64,000 nucleotides of DNA. It comes from Burkholderiales bacterium RIFCSPLOWO2_02_FULL_57_36. Lineage in GTDB: Bacteria; Pseudomonadota; Gammaproteobacteria; Burkholderiales; Burkholderiaceae_D. The translations under genes were made by a program, and so were the position numbers. Positions 22,363 to 31,161 of the stretch are shown here, one piece after another; the first letter of the stretch is position 1, and every line of letters begins with the position of its first letter. The notes beneath the pieces are model-generated. The model was not told where the DNA came from and did no database searches. It saw nothing but the letters and a program-made list of their open reading frames with translations. The stretch lies in assembly GCA_001770855.1 (NCBI GenBank), contig MESE01000094.1, positions 1-64,000 on the forward strand, given 5' to 3'.

Positions 22363-22518
22363 ATGGCCCACTACAACCAGCCCACGAAACGGGAAATCAG
22401 GATGTACATGGAACGCCGCGCGGAATCCAAGAAGCCGCCGCCTGACATGAAAGAGATCCGCAGGATACTCGGCTGGGAGCTTGTGGAAATGGCGCGCAAC
22501 GGTACGCAGCGCCGGTAA
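22363..22518 (+). CDS. Small late phage protein, unknown
   Basis: This 51-residue basic, helical protein (MAHYNQPTKREIRMYMERRA) starts after CGGAGG. I recall similar short proteins just before terminase genes in Burkholderiales prophages. Function unknown. The frame extends upstream to 22219 but without a good start. Confidence 0.65.
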   Translation: MAHYNQPTKREIRMYMERRAESKKPPPDMKEIRRILGWELVEMARNGTQRR

Positions 22519-22561
22519 TACCGTACAGAGTCTCCTCCACTTCTCCAGAAGTGTAGTTTCG

Positions 22562-22593
22562 CCCGTTATCGGATTAACGATAACGGGTTTTTT
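22562..22593 (+). terminator. Terminator inside the late operon
   Basis: The 9-bp stem CCCGTTATC/GATAACGGG is followed by TTTTTT. It lies between two small late genes, so it must be read through for the late operon to be expressed. Confidence 0.85.
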
Positions 22594-22606
22594 ATTTGGG
22601 GTTCGC

Positions 22607-22792
22607 ATGAGCCTGACCGAAGAATCCATCGAGAACTTGGCAGCCGCGCTTTGCAGGCTCAGCCAACCAGAACACAAACATATCTATATCGAGGCCCTGC
22701 AATCGGTCGCTCGGACCGCGCAAGCCGAGTTGATCTTCCAGATGCAGCTCGGTTTCGACAATGCAACGACCGGCCAGAAGACAACGCATTGA
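22607..22792 (+). CDS. Small late phage protein, unknown
   Basis: This 61-residue, helical and acidic protein (MSLTEESIENLAAALCRLSQ) starts shortly after the terminator. No family is recognised. It precedes the terminase genes. Confidence 0.55.
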   Translation: MSLTEESIENLAAALCRLSQPEHKHIYIEALQSVARTAQAELIFQMQLGFDNATTGQKTTH

Positions 22793-23028
22793 TTTGCTGG
22801 AGCGGACCGCCAGCGCGCTCCAGTGGCGGATGAGTTACGGGCGCAGTCGCTGACGAACCAAGGTTCATGGTGGCCCCAACCGCAGATTATCGCGGGGTGG
22901 TCCTTCCGCCGAATATCGCGGCGCTGCTGTGAACGCGGGCAGCGACATAAGTTTCACAGTCTCCAAAGGGATTTTGGGGAATTTCAACCAACCGCCTTAA
23001 ACAGCCGGTGCTTCTCGGGATGAGAGCC
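22793..23028 (+). other. Gap before the small terminase gene
   Basis: These 236 bp have no convincing gene. A 21-residue frame (22867-22932, MVAPTADYRGVVLPPNIAAL) and a 66-residue frame at 22823 are both weak. The packaging site is often near terminase genes, but I see no signature of one. Confidence 0.3.
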
Positions 23029-23583
23029 ATGGCAAGAAACCACAAAGTAGCTCCTGAAGTAACGAAGTCGCCGGAAAAGCGAAACGACCCCAAGGACCCG
23101 CCTCGATGCGGTGCCAAGAAACGCCGGGGTGGGTTTTGCCAGACTTGGGCAATGCCGAACGGGAAATGTCGGCTGCATGGCGGTGCAAGTCCTGGCGGGA
23201 AACCGGGCAATCAGAATGCCAGAAAGCACGGGATTTATTCGGACGTGCTCATGCCGGGCGAAGCCGAACTGTTCGACGACATCAAGTCAGATCAGCTCGA
23301 GCAAGAACTGAAAATCGCAAAGTTGCAGCTTCGGCGCGCGCTGTTGGCGCAGAACCATAATGGCGACAAGCCGGTACTGGATGAGTTCACAGCCTACAAG
23401 GGCAAAGGCTCCAAAAGTAAAACCCGGGAAGAGCGGCATCGGCGGGTGAATTACATCGACGTGATTCAAAAGCTACTCGGCCGTATCGGCGATCTGGAAT
23501 TGAAGCGGGCCCTATTGCTTGAACGGGGCGGTGCCGGCGATACCACGCCGGACGCTTTCGAGGTGGTCGAATATGACGACTAA
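23029..23583 (+). CDS. terS: Terminase small subunit
   Basis: This 184-residue protein has a zinc-knuckle-like start (CGAKKRRGGFCQTWAMPNGK, then CRLHGGASPGGKPGNQNARK), a pattern I associate with TerS proteins carrying the HGG...GNQNARKHG motif. A helical middle and acidic tail (DAFEVVEYDD) follow. It overlaps TerL by 11 bp. Alternative starts exist at 23008 and 23020; I chose the ATG at 23029. Confidence 0.75.
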   Translation: MARNHKVAPEVTKSPEKRNDPKDPPRCGAKKRRGGFCQTWAMPNGKCRLHGGASPGGKPGNQNARKHGIYSDVLMPGEAELFDDIKSDQLEQELKIAKLQLRRALLAQNHNGDKPVLDEFTAYKGKGSKSKTREERHRRVNYIDVIQKLLGRIGDLELKRALLLERGGAGDTTPDAFEVVEYDD

Positions 23584-24844
23584 GAGAAAGCTCATTGCGC
23601 GCGCCACCGGGCCGCAAACCCAACTGGTGAACAGTACGGCGCACTTCCCGGCATTCGTCGGGGGTTTCGGAAGCGGCAAGACGCAAGCCTTGATGCTGCG
23701 CGCGCTGCGTCTCAAGCTTCGGCACAAGACGCTGAACATTGCGTACTACCTGCCGACGTACGACCTGGTAAAGCTGATCGGTTATCCGCGATTCGAGCAG
23801 ATGCTTGAAAACGCCAGGATTCCGTACAGCTTGAACCGGTCGGAACACGTTCTCAAGCTGCGCGGCGCCGGAAATATCATCTTCCGCACCCTGGACAGCC
23901 CGGAACGCATTGTCGGATATGAGGTGGCCGACTCGCTGGTCGATGAGTTGGACACCATGAAACTGGACGCGGCGGCATATTGCTGGCGCCAGATTCTTGC
24001 GCGTAACCGGCAAAAGAAACAGAACGGCGAAGCCAACACCATCGCTGTCGGGACAACGCCGGAGGGTTTCCGGTTCGTGCACAAGCGCTGGGTGAAGCGT
24101 GGCGGTGCTCAATATGAGCTGATTCCCGCCAGTACTTACAGCAACCTGCGCAACCTGCCGGTCGGTTACATCGAATCGCTTCAGGAGGACTATTCCGCGC
24201 CGCAGTTGCAGGCGTACATAGACGGCAAGTTCGTCAACTTGGTCAGCGGTTCTGTTCACCCGGAGTTTTGCCGGGTCAAGAATCACACGAACGAGACGAT
24301 TCGCGACAACGAAGCGCTTCACATCGGCATGGACTTCAACGTCTACAACATGGCCGCGACGATCAGCGTGATTCGGGCCGGGTTGCCGCTGACCCTTGGC
24401 GAACTGACCGGGGTTCGGGACACGCCGGCCATGATCGATACGATCAAGCAGAAATACGCCAAACCTGGTCGCTCTATTCTGATTTATCCGGATGCGTCCG
24501 GCGACAACAAATCGTCGAAAAGCGCGAGCTTGTCGGACATCAGCCTGTTGAATTGTGCCAATTTCAATGTGGTCGTCGACGCATCGAACCCGAGAGTGAA
24601 AGATCGTGTTTTGAGCATGAACGGCATGATTCTGAATGCGGCCGGCGTGCGGCGCCACAAGGTCAACACCGATCTGTGCCCGGTGCTGACGGACGGCCTG
24701 GAGCAGCAGGCGTATGACAAGAACGGCGAACCTGATAAGTCGACTGGGCACGACCACATAGTCGACGCGAACGGCTATTTCATCAGCAAGCGGTACCCGA
24801 TCGAACGCGATCAATTGCGAAAAATCCAAATTGGCGGTGCATAA
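23573..24844 (+). CDS. terL: Terminase large subunit
   Basis: This 423-residue packaging motor has an ATPase domain with Walker A GGFGSGKT (about residues 30-37) and Walker B SLVDELD (about 120-126). The C-terminal nuclease region has acidic residues in GMDFN (about 254-258), YPDASGD and DHIVDANGYF. The length is usual for the family. It overlaps TerS and ends 1 base before the portal gene. The type (headful or cohesive ends) cannot be told. Confidence 0.92.
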   Translation: MTTKRKLIARATGPQTQLVNSTAHFPAFVGGFGSGKTQALMLRALRLKLRHKTLNIAYYLPTYDLVKLIGYPRFEQMLENARIPYSLNRSEHVLKLRGAGNIIFRTLDSPERIVGYEVADSLVDELDTMKLDAAAYCWRQILARNRQKKQNGEANTIAVGTTPEGFRFVHKRWVKRGGAQYELIPASTYSNLRNLPVGYIESLQEDYSAPQLQAYIDGKFVNLVSGSVHPEFCRVKNHTNETIRDNEALHIGMDFNVYNMAATISVIRAGLPLTLGELTGVRDTPAMIDTIKQKYAKPGRSILIYPDASGDNKSSKSASLSDISLLNCANFNVVVDASNPRVKDRVLSMNGMILNAAGVRRHKVNTDLCPVLTDGLEQQAYDKNGEPDKSTGHDHIVDANGYFISKRYPIERDQLRKIQIGGA

Positions 24845-26257
24845 GTGTCAGTTCAAAACCCACATATCGACTATGCCGCCATGGCGGGGAAGTGGAAGCG
24901 GTGCCGTGACGTGGCCGCTGGCCAGGACGCCGTCCATGCGGCGCAGGAAGAATACCTGCCAAAACTGAAGGAACAGACCCCGACCGACTATGAGGCGTAC
25001 GTCACCAGGGCTATCTTCTACAACGCGACGTGGCGCACGATTGCCGGGCTGCTGGGCATGCTTTATCGCAAGCCGCCGACGATCGATGTGCCGGAATCGG
25101 TAAAGCCGTTGCTGGAAGATGTGACCATGAACGGGGTTCCGTTCCACGTTTTCTCGCAGAAGGTGGCAGAAGAAAGCCTGTCCGTCGGCCGTGTTGGCGT
25201 GCTGGTTGACTATCCGATGGCATCCCCTGAGATGACGTTGGCTGACGCGGCAGAGCTGAACCTGCGCCCGACCATGTGCATGTACAAGTCCGAAAGCATC
25301 ATCAACTGGCGTACCCGGCGGGTCAACAATAAAACCGTGCTTTGCCTGGTGGTGCTGGCGTTCAAGTACGTCGAACAGGTCGATGAGTTCGAAGAAAAGT
25401 CGGAAAACCGCTTCCGTGTGTTGGATTTGGACCCGACCACCGGCGATACCTACCGGATGCGGGTTTTCACGGTCGACGACAAGGGGAACAACATCCTCTT
25501 GGAAACGTCCGTGCCGCTGATGGGCAGCAAGCCGCTCGATTTCATCCCGTTCACGTTCATCGGTGTTGACGACATCACGCCCGACGTTGATGAGCCGCCG
25601 CTGATCGACCTGGTCGACCTGAACCTGTCGCATTACCGGACAACGGCCGACTACGAGCACGGCTGCCATTTCACTGGCCTGCCGACTGCAGTGGTGTCTG
25701 GATACAGTCCGAAGACCGACGACGAGGGGAGGCCGATAGAAAAGTTGTATATCGGCAGCCAGTCTGCATGGGTTTTTACGGATCCCAATGCGAAGGCGTC
25801 TTTCCTGGAGTTCACCGGCCAAGGCCTCGGGGCGCTGGAAAGGAACCTTGATCGCAAGGAAGCGCAGATGGCCATCCTTGGCGCGCGCATGCTGGAAGGG
25901 CAGAAGAAAGCGGCTGAAGCGGCCGAGACCGCCGGGATCCATCGATCTGGCGAAAACTCGGTGTTGTCGAGCGCGGCGCAGACGCTGTCGATCGGCCTCA
26001 AGAAATCGCTGGAAACCTTCTGCCTCTGGGGTGGCGCCAACGCAGAAGTGACGTTCGAACTGAATCGGGATTTCTTCCCGATGCCGATGGATTACCGGAT
26101 GCTGAAGGAGCTGGTCAACGCTCTGCAAAAGGGCGGCATCAGTTTCGAAACGTTCTTCGAGAATCTGAAAAAGGGCGAGGTGATCAGTTCCACGATCACC
26201 ATGGAGGAAGAGCAGACGAGAATCAAGATGGGGCCGGGACCGGTCCCGGCGACGTAG
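24845..26257 (+). CDS. Portal protein (DUF4055)
   Basis: This 470-residue protein begins at a GTG directly after the TerL stop. It has the layout of DUF4055 portals: N-terminal YVTRAIFYNATWRTIAGLLG, a central LVDLNLSHYRTTADYEHGCH (about 256-275), and a helical C-terminus. Twelve copies should form the vertex channel for DNA. Confidence 0.85.
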   Translation: MSVQNPHIDYAAMAGKWKRCRDVAAGQDAVHAAQEEYLPKLKEQTPTDYEAYVTRAIFYNATWRTIAGLLGMLYRKPPTIDVPESVKPLLEDVTMNGVPFHVFSQKVAEESLSVGRVGVLVDYPMASPEMTLADAAELNLRPTMCMYKSESIINWRTRRVNNKTVLCLVVLAFKYVEQVDEFEEKSENRFRVLDLDPTTGDTYRMRVFTVDDKGNNILLETSVPLMGSKPLDFIPFTFIGVDDITPDVDEPPLIDLVDLNLSHYRTTADYEHGCHFTGLPTAVVSGYSPKTDDEGRPIEKLYIGSQSAWVFTDPNAKASFLEFTGQGLGALERNLDRKEAQMAILGARMLEGQKKAAEAAETAGIHRSGENSVLSSAAQTLSIGLKKSLETFCLWGGANAEVTFELNRDFFPMPMDYRMLKELVNALQKGGISFETFFENLKKGEVISSTITMEEEQTRIKMGPGPVPAT

Positions 26258-26265
26258 GAGCGACC

Positions 26266-26664
26266 ATGCTTGAAATTCTCTTGATGGCTTGGTGTGTATG
26301 GGTGTCGCTGAATCTCGCGCTGATTCTTGTCGCGTCGTTCCTGATCAAGCCGAACCAGCCTTGCTTCACTGGTTTGGTGGTGATCATCCCGACCTGGCTG
26401 TACGACGTGCTGGACCAGGCTGAGATCGACGCTGTGATCGCCCACGAGCATGGCCACCGGTATCACGGCCATGTCTGGGAGAACTTCCTGCGCCTGTGCG
26501 TGTTCATGCCACAGACCGACGAGCGCCGGCGGGAACAGGAATTCGAAGCCGACCACTATGCCGAGGTGCGCGGGCACCGCCAAGCGCTGGCTTCAGCTCT
26601 CCTGAAGTTTCCAGGGCGCGCGCCGGACCGTCAGCGTGTCGAAAAGCTGACCAGCAAGACCTGA
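26266..26664 (+). CDS. M48-like zinc metalloprotease, membrane-anchored
   Basis: This 132-residue protein has an N-terminal membrane helix (residues 5-27), then IAHEHGHRYHGHVWE with the HExxH zinc site (HEHGH, about 64-68) and a downstream EFEADHYAEVRGH with the third ligand Glu, the M48 pattern. It sits between portal and scaffold, where phages usually keep the prohead protease. It is much shorter than host M48 proteins. Role in head maturation is an inference; a membrane anchor would be unusual for it. Confidence 0.7.
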   Translation: MLEILLMAWCVWVSLNLALILVASFLIKPNQPCFTGLVVIIPTWLYDVLDQAEIDAVIAHEHGHRYHGHVWENFLRLCVFMPQTDERRREQEFEADHYAEVRGHRQALASALLKFPGRAPDRQRVEKLTSKT

Positions 26665-26710
26665 TGCATTCAATTTTTACGGGGTCGTTACCGTGACTCC
26701 GGAGTATCGA

Positions 26711-26741
26711 AGGCCATTTGCGTGATGCAAGCGGCCTTTTT
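26711..26741 (+). terminator. Terminator inside the head genes
   Basis: A stem with AAGGCC...GGCCTT outer pairing and TTGC/GCAA inner pairing is followed by a run of seven T. It lies between the protease and scaffold genes. Confidence 0.75.
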
Positions 26742-26785
26742 TTATGGGCGAGACGCCCGCAACAAATATCCGGGAGGGATAAGCA

Positions 26786-27625
26786 ATGAAGATCAGCAAA
26801 GCCAAGCCGCTTGTTCGTGGAATCCTCGCATTCGCCTACACCAGCATGCACCAGCACCTCGCTGCCTGTGGATTGATTCTTGGAGCGCTGCCACTGACGG
26901 TGGATGCACTCGACACCGTGCCGGAAGCACACCGGGCTCTATACGTCGAAAAGGATGGCAAGTTCCATCTCGACATCACGGGTTTGGAAGACACGACGAA
27001 CCTGAAGTCGGCTCTCGAAAAGGAACGGAAAGCTGCGCGTGATGCGGATCAGGCCCGTAAAGATTTTGAGAGACGATTTGTTGGAATCGACCCAGACAAG
27101 CACAAAGCACTGATGTCGAAGTTCGAATCCCAGGAAGAGGCCGACCTGATCGCCGCGGGAAAGATGGACGAGGTGATCGCAAAGCGGACTGAAAAACGCA
27201 ATGCGGAAGCAGACCGCCTGGTGAAGGAAGCCCAGACCAATACCGAAAAGGCATTGGAGCGAGCAAAGCAGTACAGCCAGCGCGTTCTCGACAACCACAT
27301 CCGCGCAGCCGTATCAGGGCTGACCCACAAAGGCGCCATTGATGACGCCCTTCTGTTCGCACGCCAAATCTTCACGCTCGATGACAACGGCGACGCCGTT
27401 CAGTTGGACAAAGACGGTGAGGTGGTGCTGGGCAAGGACGGCAAGACGCCGTTCACGCCGGCCGAATGGATTGAAAGCATGAAAGAAAGCAAGCCGCACT
27501 GGTTCCCAGCTGGCAATACCGGCGGGGGCTCAGGAGGCGACAAAGGTGGCCGAGGTGGCCGCGATTTATCAAAACTATCTCCTACCGAAAAGCTCACGGC
27601 TGCACGGGCGGGGACCAAAAAGTAA
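26786..27625 (+). CDS. Scaffold-like head assembly protein
   Basis: This 279-residue protein has a long charged coiled coil (about residues 70-175, rich in Glu, Lys, Arg), a domain with repeated DNGD/DKDG turns, and a Gly-rich C-terminus (GGGSGGDKGGRGGRD). Location directly before the capsid gene and the coiled coil support a scaffold. The first 40 residues may be an optional extension. No protease motif is seen in it. Confidence 0.75.
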   Translation: MKISKAKPLVRGILAFAYTSMHQHLAACGLILGALPLTVDALDTVPEAHRALYVEKDGKFHLDITGLEDTTNLKSALEKERKAARDADQARKDFERRFVGIDPDKHKALMSKFESQEEADLIAAGKMDEVIAKRTEKRNAEADRLVKEAQTNTEKALERAKQYSQRVLDNHIRAAVSGLTHKGAIDDALLFARQIFTLDDNGDAVQLDKDGEVVLGKDGKTPFTPAEWIESMKESKPHWFPAGNTGGGSGGDKGGRGGRDLSKLSPTEKLTAARAGTKK

Positions 27626-27637
27626 AGGGTTCAAATC

Positions 27638-28693
27638 ATGTTTTACAAGCTCATTGCAGTAATCGTGGCGTTTGCGATCGGTCTTGTTTCGGCGGCAGCA
27701 AATGATGTCCGCGAGTTGTCCCGCGTATCGATCACCAATTTCCTGTCCGGCAACGGTTTGGTATTGGGCGCGCTGACCTTGGTCGAAGCAGCAAAGCTGG
27801 AAACCGGCGATGTTGTGCGCCAGGCCATCATCGAACTGTATGCCGGCTCGTCCGACATCCTGATGAACCTGCCGTTCGAAGGCATTCAAGGTAATGCGAT
27901 GAAATACAATCGCGAATCCTCGCTGCCTGGCGTCGGCTTCCGTGGGGTGAACGAGTCGTACACTCCGTCCACTGGTGTGCTCAACCCATTGACGGAAGCG
28001 TTGGTGATCGCCGGTGGTGACCTGGACGTAGACAAATTCATCGTGGACACCATGGGTCAGAATCAGCGCTCGGTTCACGAAGCGATGAAGGTGCGCGCGC
28101 TGTCGCTGGCTTGGACGAAGACATTCATCAAGGGTGACAACCAGTCAGATCCACGTGAATTCGATGGACTGCAAACCCGCATCACTGGCAGCCAGCTGAT
28201 TGCAGCAGGCTCTACCGCGAATGGTTCCGCCTTGTCTCTGACAAAGCTGGATGAAGCGATCGATCAGACGCTGAATCCGACGCACCTGATTATGTCGAAG
28301 GCAATGCGCCGCCGTCTAACGCAAGCATCGCGCAGCACCACCGTGGGCGGATTCATCACCATGGAAGTGGGTGCATTCGGACGTCGCGTTGAGTTTTACA
28401 ACGGATTGCCTATTCTGGTTCTAGATCTGGACCATACCGGCACTGCAATTCTGCCATTCACCGAAGCCGCGACATCTGGCACTGCGACAGCAACGTCGAT
28501 CTACGTGATCTCTGCAGGTGAAGGTGGCGTGCTGGGTCTGCAAAATGGTGGCATTGACGTTCGCGATCTCGGCGAGCTGCAAACCGCTCCGGTTTATCGA
28601 ACTCGCGTCGAGTGGTACAACGGTTACGCCGTGTTCAACGGGCGTGCTGCAACCCGCTTGTATTCGATCTCCGACGCTGCTGTCGTCGCCTAA
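27638..28693 (+). CDS. Major capsid protein
   Basis: This 351-residue protein has the general plan of the HK97 fold: an N-arm, an A-domain-like middle and a C-terminal region with VYRTRVEWYNGYAVFNGRAA. I recall a similar ending in capsid proteins of the Bordetella phage BPP-1 type. The N-terminus is hydrophobic (VIVAFAIGLVSAAAN), which may be a signal-like artefact or removed during maturation. Position after the scaffold supports the call. Confidence 0.85.
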   Translation: MFYKLIAVIVAFAIGLVSAAANDVRELSRVSITNFLSGNGLVLGALTLVEAAKLETGDVVRQAIIELYAGSSDILMNLPFEGIQGNAMKYNRESSLPGVGFRGVNESYTPSTGVLNPLTEALVIAGGDLDVDKFIVDTMGQNQRSVHEAMKVRALSLAWTKTFIKGDNQSDPREFDGLQTRITGSQLIAAGSTANGSALSLTKLDEAIDQTLNPTHLIMSKAMRRRLTQASRSTTVGGFITMEVGAFGRRVEFYNGLPILVLDLDHTGTAILPFTEAATSGTATATSIYVISAGEGGVLGLQNGGIDVRDLGELQTAPVYRTRVEWYNGYAVFNGRAATRLYSISDAAVVA

Positions 28694-28766
28694 TAAGCGA
28701 TTACGGCCGAAAGGTGGCGCTTCGCGGCGCCGTCTCTTCAAATCCCTAAATTGAAAGAGCGAAATC

Positions 28767-29183
28767 ATGAATATTTATTCTCAATACACCTACGATGCAG
28801 CTCTGCTGCTTGAGGCTGCAGCCGCGCATACCACGGAGCAAACCGACGTCGGCGCAACCATCCTTGACCTTGGTCCCGGCTTGGTCGAAGGTAACCTGGT
28901 CATCGATGTAACCGCAATTGACGTAGCAAGCACCGACGAGTATTACACCGTGTCTCTGGAGGGATCAAATGTCGCGGCAATGACCAGTGGAAGCGTGGAA
29001 CTGGCTGTTTCTCGCATGGGCAATACCACTGCCCCTGGCGATGCTGATACCGGTGTCGGTCGCTTCGTAATCCCTTTCCGCAACGAGAAAAACGGTACTA
29101 CCTACCGCTACGTTCGCCTGAGCACGAAGGTTGAAGGCACCACACCTTCAATCACGTTCTCCGCCTGGATCGCCAAGGACTAA
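28767..29183 (+). CDS. Capsid cement/decoration protein (Bbp16-like)
   Basis: This 138-residue, beta-rich protein (DVGATILDLGPGLVEGNLVI, YYTVSLEGSN) lies directly after the capsid gene. Size, position and strand pattern fit the cement protein Bbp16 of BPP-1, which stabilises the head. A database search would be needed to confirm. Confidence 0.7.
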   Translation: MNIYSQYTYDAALLLEAAAAHTTEQTDVGATILDLGPGLVEGNLVIDVTAIDVASTDEYYTVSLEGSNVAAMTSGSVELAVSRMGNTTAPGDADTGVGRFVIPFRNEKNGTTYRYVRLSTKVEGTTPSITFSAWIAKD

Positions 29184-29186
29184 GCC

Positions 29187-29786
29187 ATGACTCGCACAGT
29201 CCAAATTGACGAGGCGGTCAACGCCAACGTAAAGCGCAGCAAAACGGTCGATCTTGACGTAGCACCGTCCGGTTCGTTTGGCGCTGTGCCGGTAGCTTTG
29301 GGAGCGACCGCGGTCGCTTCTGAAGCTGGCGATGCAGTTATACATCAAACTACAATTACCCTGACTGCGCTTGCGCAATCCATCGCTGATGCAACATCGT
29401 GGGCATCGACAAAGATTTATGGATTTCCTACAGGTCGCATCATCATTTTGGGTTGCAAGGCGAGTCTAGCCCCAACGACGACATCGACCATTGCGTCGAC
29501 GATTAAGTCTGGTGTCGCTGGTGCGGTGGCGCTTGGTAGCGTGGCAACGGACAGTATTGCGCTTACTGGCACAGAAGTTGATTTGGCGCCGTCCACTGTA
29601 ACCGCAAATTCGACAACAATCAACGTCGCTGCTGCAGCCGTTGCTCCAGCCCTTGCGGCCTCTGCGCAGTTCGCCGGGCCTTTGAGTATGTACCTGAACA
29701 GCTCTGTTGCTGCTGCCGATATTGATGGTGACGGCACGCTAACGTGGTCTGGTACGGTCAAGGTGACGTGGATCAACCTCGGGTAA
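29187..29786 (+). CDS. Structural protein, unknown
   Basis: This 199-residue, Ala/Thr/Ser/Val-rich protein (TKIYGFPTGRIIILGCKASL) is typical in composition of virion proteins. It lies between cement protein and connector genes. No specific family is recognised. Confidence 0.65.
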   Translation: MTRTVQIDEAVNANVKRSKTVDLDVAPSGSFGAVPVALGATAVASEAGDAVIHQTTITLTALAQSIADATSWASTKIYGFPTGRIIILGCKASLAPTTTSTIASTIKSGVAGAVALGSVATDSIALTGTEVDLAPSTVTANSTTINVAAAAVAPALAASAQFAGPLSMYLNSSVAAADIDGDGTLTWSGTVKVTWINLG

Positions 29787-29831
29787 ATTTTTCAAGGGCG
29801 ACCTCGGCTGCCCTTGATTTTTGGAGAAATT

Positions 29832-30083
29832 ATGGCACTAGTAACCTGTTACGACCCGCAAGGCGTAGCGCATCAGAAAGAATCAGTTGATGCGCGTGAA
29901 TGCGTTGCCAACTGCGGGTTTTCGCTCACGTTGCCCAAGTCCCAGCCAGTTGAGCCGGCGACCGAAGTAAGAACAGAGGAGGTGCCGGTCGAAACGGTAG
30001 TGCAGCCTGTTTTAGAATCGGTGGTAGAAGCTGCCGTTGAACCCGAGCCGGCGACAAGAGGGCGCACTCAAAAGAAAGGCTAA
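29832..30083 (+). CDS. Small phage protein with acidic Val/Pro/Glu tail
   Basis: This 83-residue protein has two Cys near residues 24 and 28 and a low-complexity tail (EVPVETVVQPVLESVVEAAV) ending in basic residues. The ATG at 29832 follows GGAGAAA. Function unknown. Confidence 0.6.
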   Translation: MALVTCYDPQGVAHQKESVDARECVANCGFSLTLPKSQPVEPATEVRTEEVPVETVVQPVLESVVEAAVEPEPATRGRTQKKG

Positions 30084-30086
30084 TTT

Positions 30087-30479
30087 ATGGCGCTGACCGC
30101 AGCTCAAAAAACGGATGTACGTCGCTTTGCCGGGTATCCGATGGAAGGTACCGTTGCGGGCAGCGCCGTCGTCATATACAACCGTACGTATCCAAACGTG
30201 ACGCTGTCCGATCGGCTCGATCAGTTGACATCGTCCGAAGAGTTGATATTGATAAATACTTATCTAACGAACTTGACGGCGTTGGAAACGGCAATTGTAG
30301 GGGTTTCCACAAACCTCGACACGGATGAAGCTGCCGTATGGAAGCACAACAAGAACGAGCGGCAGGACCGTGAAGGGTTATTCAATTCATGGCGTCGCAA
30401 GATGTGTGCATTCCTCGGGTTCCCACCTGGACCAGGGCTTGGTTCAGGCGATCATAGGGTCTCTTTGGTTCGAACATAA
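30087..30479 (+). CDS. Head-tail connector-like protein
   Basis: This 130-residue, mostly helical protein (MALTAAQKTDVRRFAGYPME) has the size and position of head-tail adaptor proteins just after the capsid genes. The C-terminus has Gly/Pro turns. The assignment is by context. Confidence 0.55.
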   Translation: MALTAAQKTDVRRFAGYPMEGTVAGSAVVIYNRTYPNVTLSDRLDQLTSSEELILINTYLTNLTALETAIVGVSTNLDTDEAAVWKHNKNERQDREGLFNSWRRKMCAFLGFPPGPGLGSGDHRVSLVRT

Positions 30480-30492
30480 TTAAGGGCTGTAT

Positions 30493-31161
30493 ATGGATGG
30501 AGCGACCTTGCAAGCGCGGATATATGCCGGGTACGCGAAAGGCGCGCTGAAACTGGGCACGGACTACGGTATTTATCGCCCGATCGCCGCTACCAATCCG
30601 CTGACCTCACTGATCGTTACCCAAAAGGCCGCGCTGATTGCAAAAGACCTGAGTTGGATGAAAGTCAATAAGCACGGCGAGATGGTTTGGCTTTGCATAA
30701 CGGATGGGAGGCAGACGCTGACAGGTGATTACCTTTCCAGTGCGACGGAAAAGTTCTTCATAGCTTCGCAGTTATTGAATCAGCCGATCCTGTGCATCAA
30801 GTGCAATCGGACGGTCCGCTTGATGCGCATGCCCGTGAGCGCCACGATCGGTGCCGTTGCCTACCAAGGCGAATGCGCGGCTAGTATGCAGGACATCCTC
30901 GGGGCGGCCGGCGCCAACGGTGCTTTCGGTACAGGCTGGCCAGCATCGATTCTGCTGAAGGGTCGTGCCGAAAGCACCGGATCCGGATTGCCTGGCGCTA
31001 CACGCAATGTCGGCTGGGAAGTGCTTTTGCCTTCGTCTATTGGCGTCACGATTCAGGAAAGCGACGTCCTGATCGATGATTTGGGCCGCAAGTACTCGAT
31101 TCAAGCGGCCGAACAGAGCGATCTCGGCTGGCGATTGGTAACTGTTGAGGAACATCCATAA
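30493..31161 (+). CDS. Head-tail joining protein, unknown family
   Basis: This 222-residue protein (MDGATLQARIYAGYAKGALK) has beta-rich C-terminal sequence (VGWEVLLPSSIGVTIQESDV...RKYSIQAAEQSDLGWRL) like phage head-closure proteins. It overlaps the next gene by one base. The role is inferred from position. Confidence 0.6.
   Translation: MDGATLQARIYAGYAKGALKLGTDYGIYRPIAATNPLTSLIVTQKAALIAKDLSWMKVNKHGEMVWLCITDGRQTLTGDYLSSATEKFFIASQLLNQPILCIKCNRTVRLMRMPVSATIGAVAYQGECAASMQDILGAAGANGAFGTGWPASILLKGRAESTGSGLPGATRNVGWEVLLPSSIGVTIQESDVLIDDLGRKYSIQAAEQSDLGWRLVTVEEHP

Noticed and set aside
23387-24829. 480-residue minus-strand frame over TerL
   Set aside because: Antisense shadow of a GC-rich gene; TerL has clear Walker motifs.
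24848-26128. 426-residue minus-strand frame over the portal gene
   Set aside because: Antisense shadow; His/Arg/Gln-rich composition is not protein-like.
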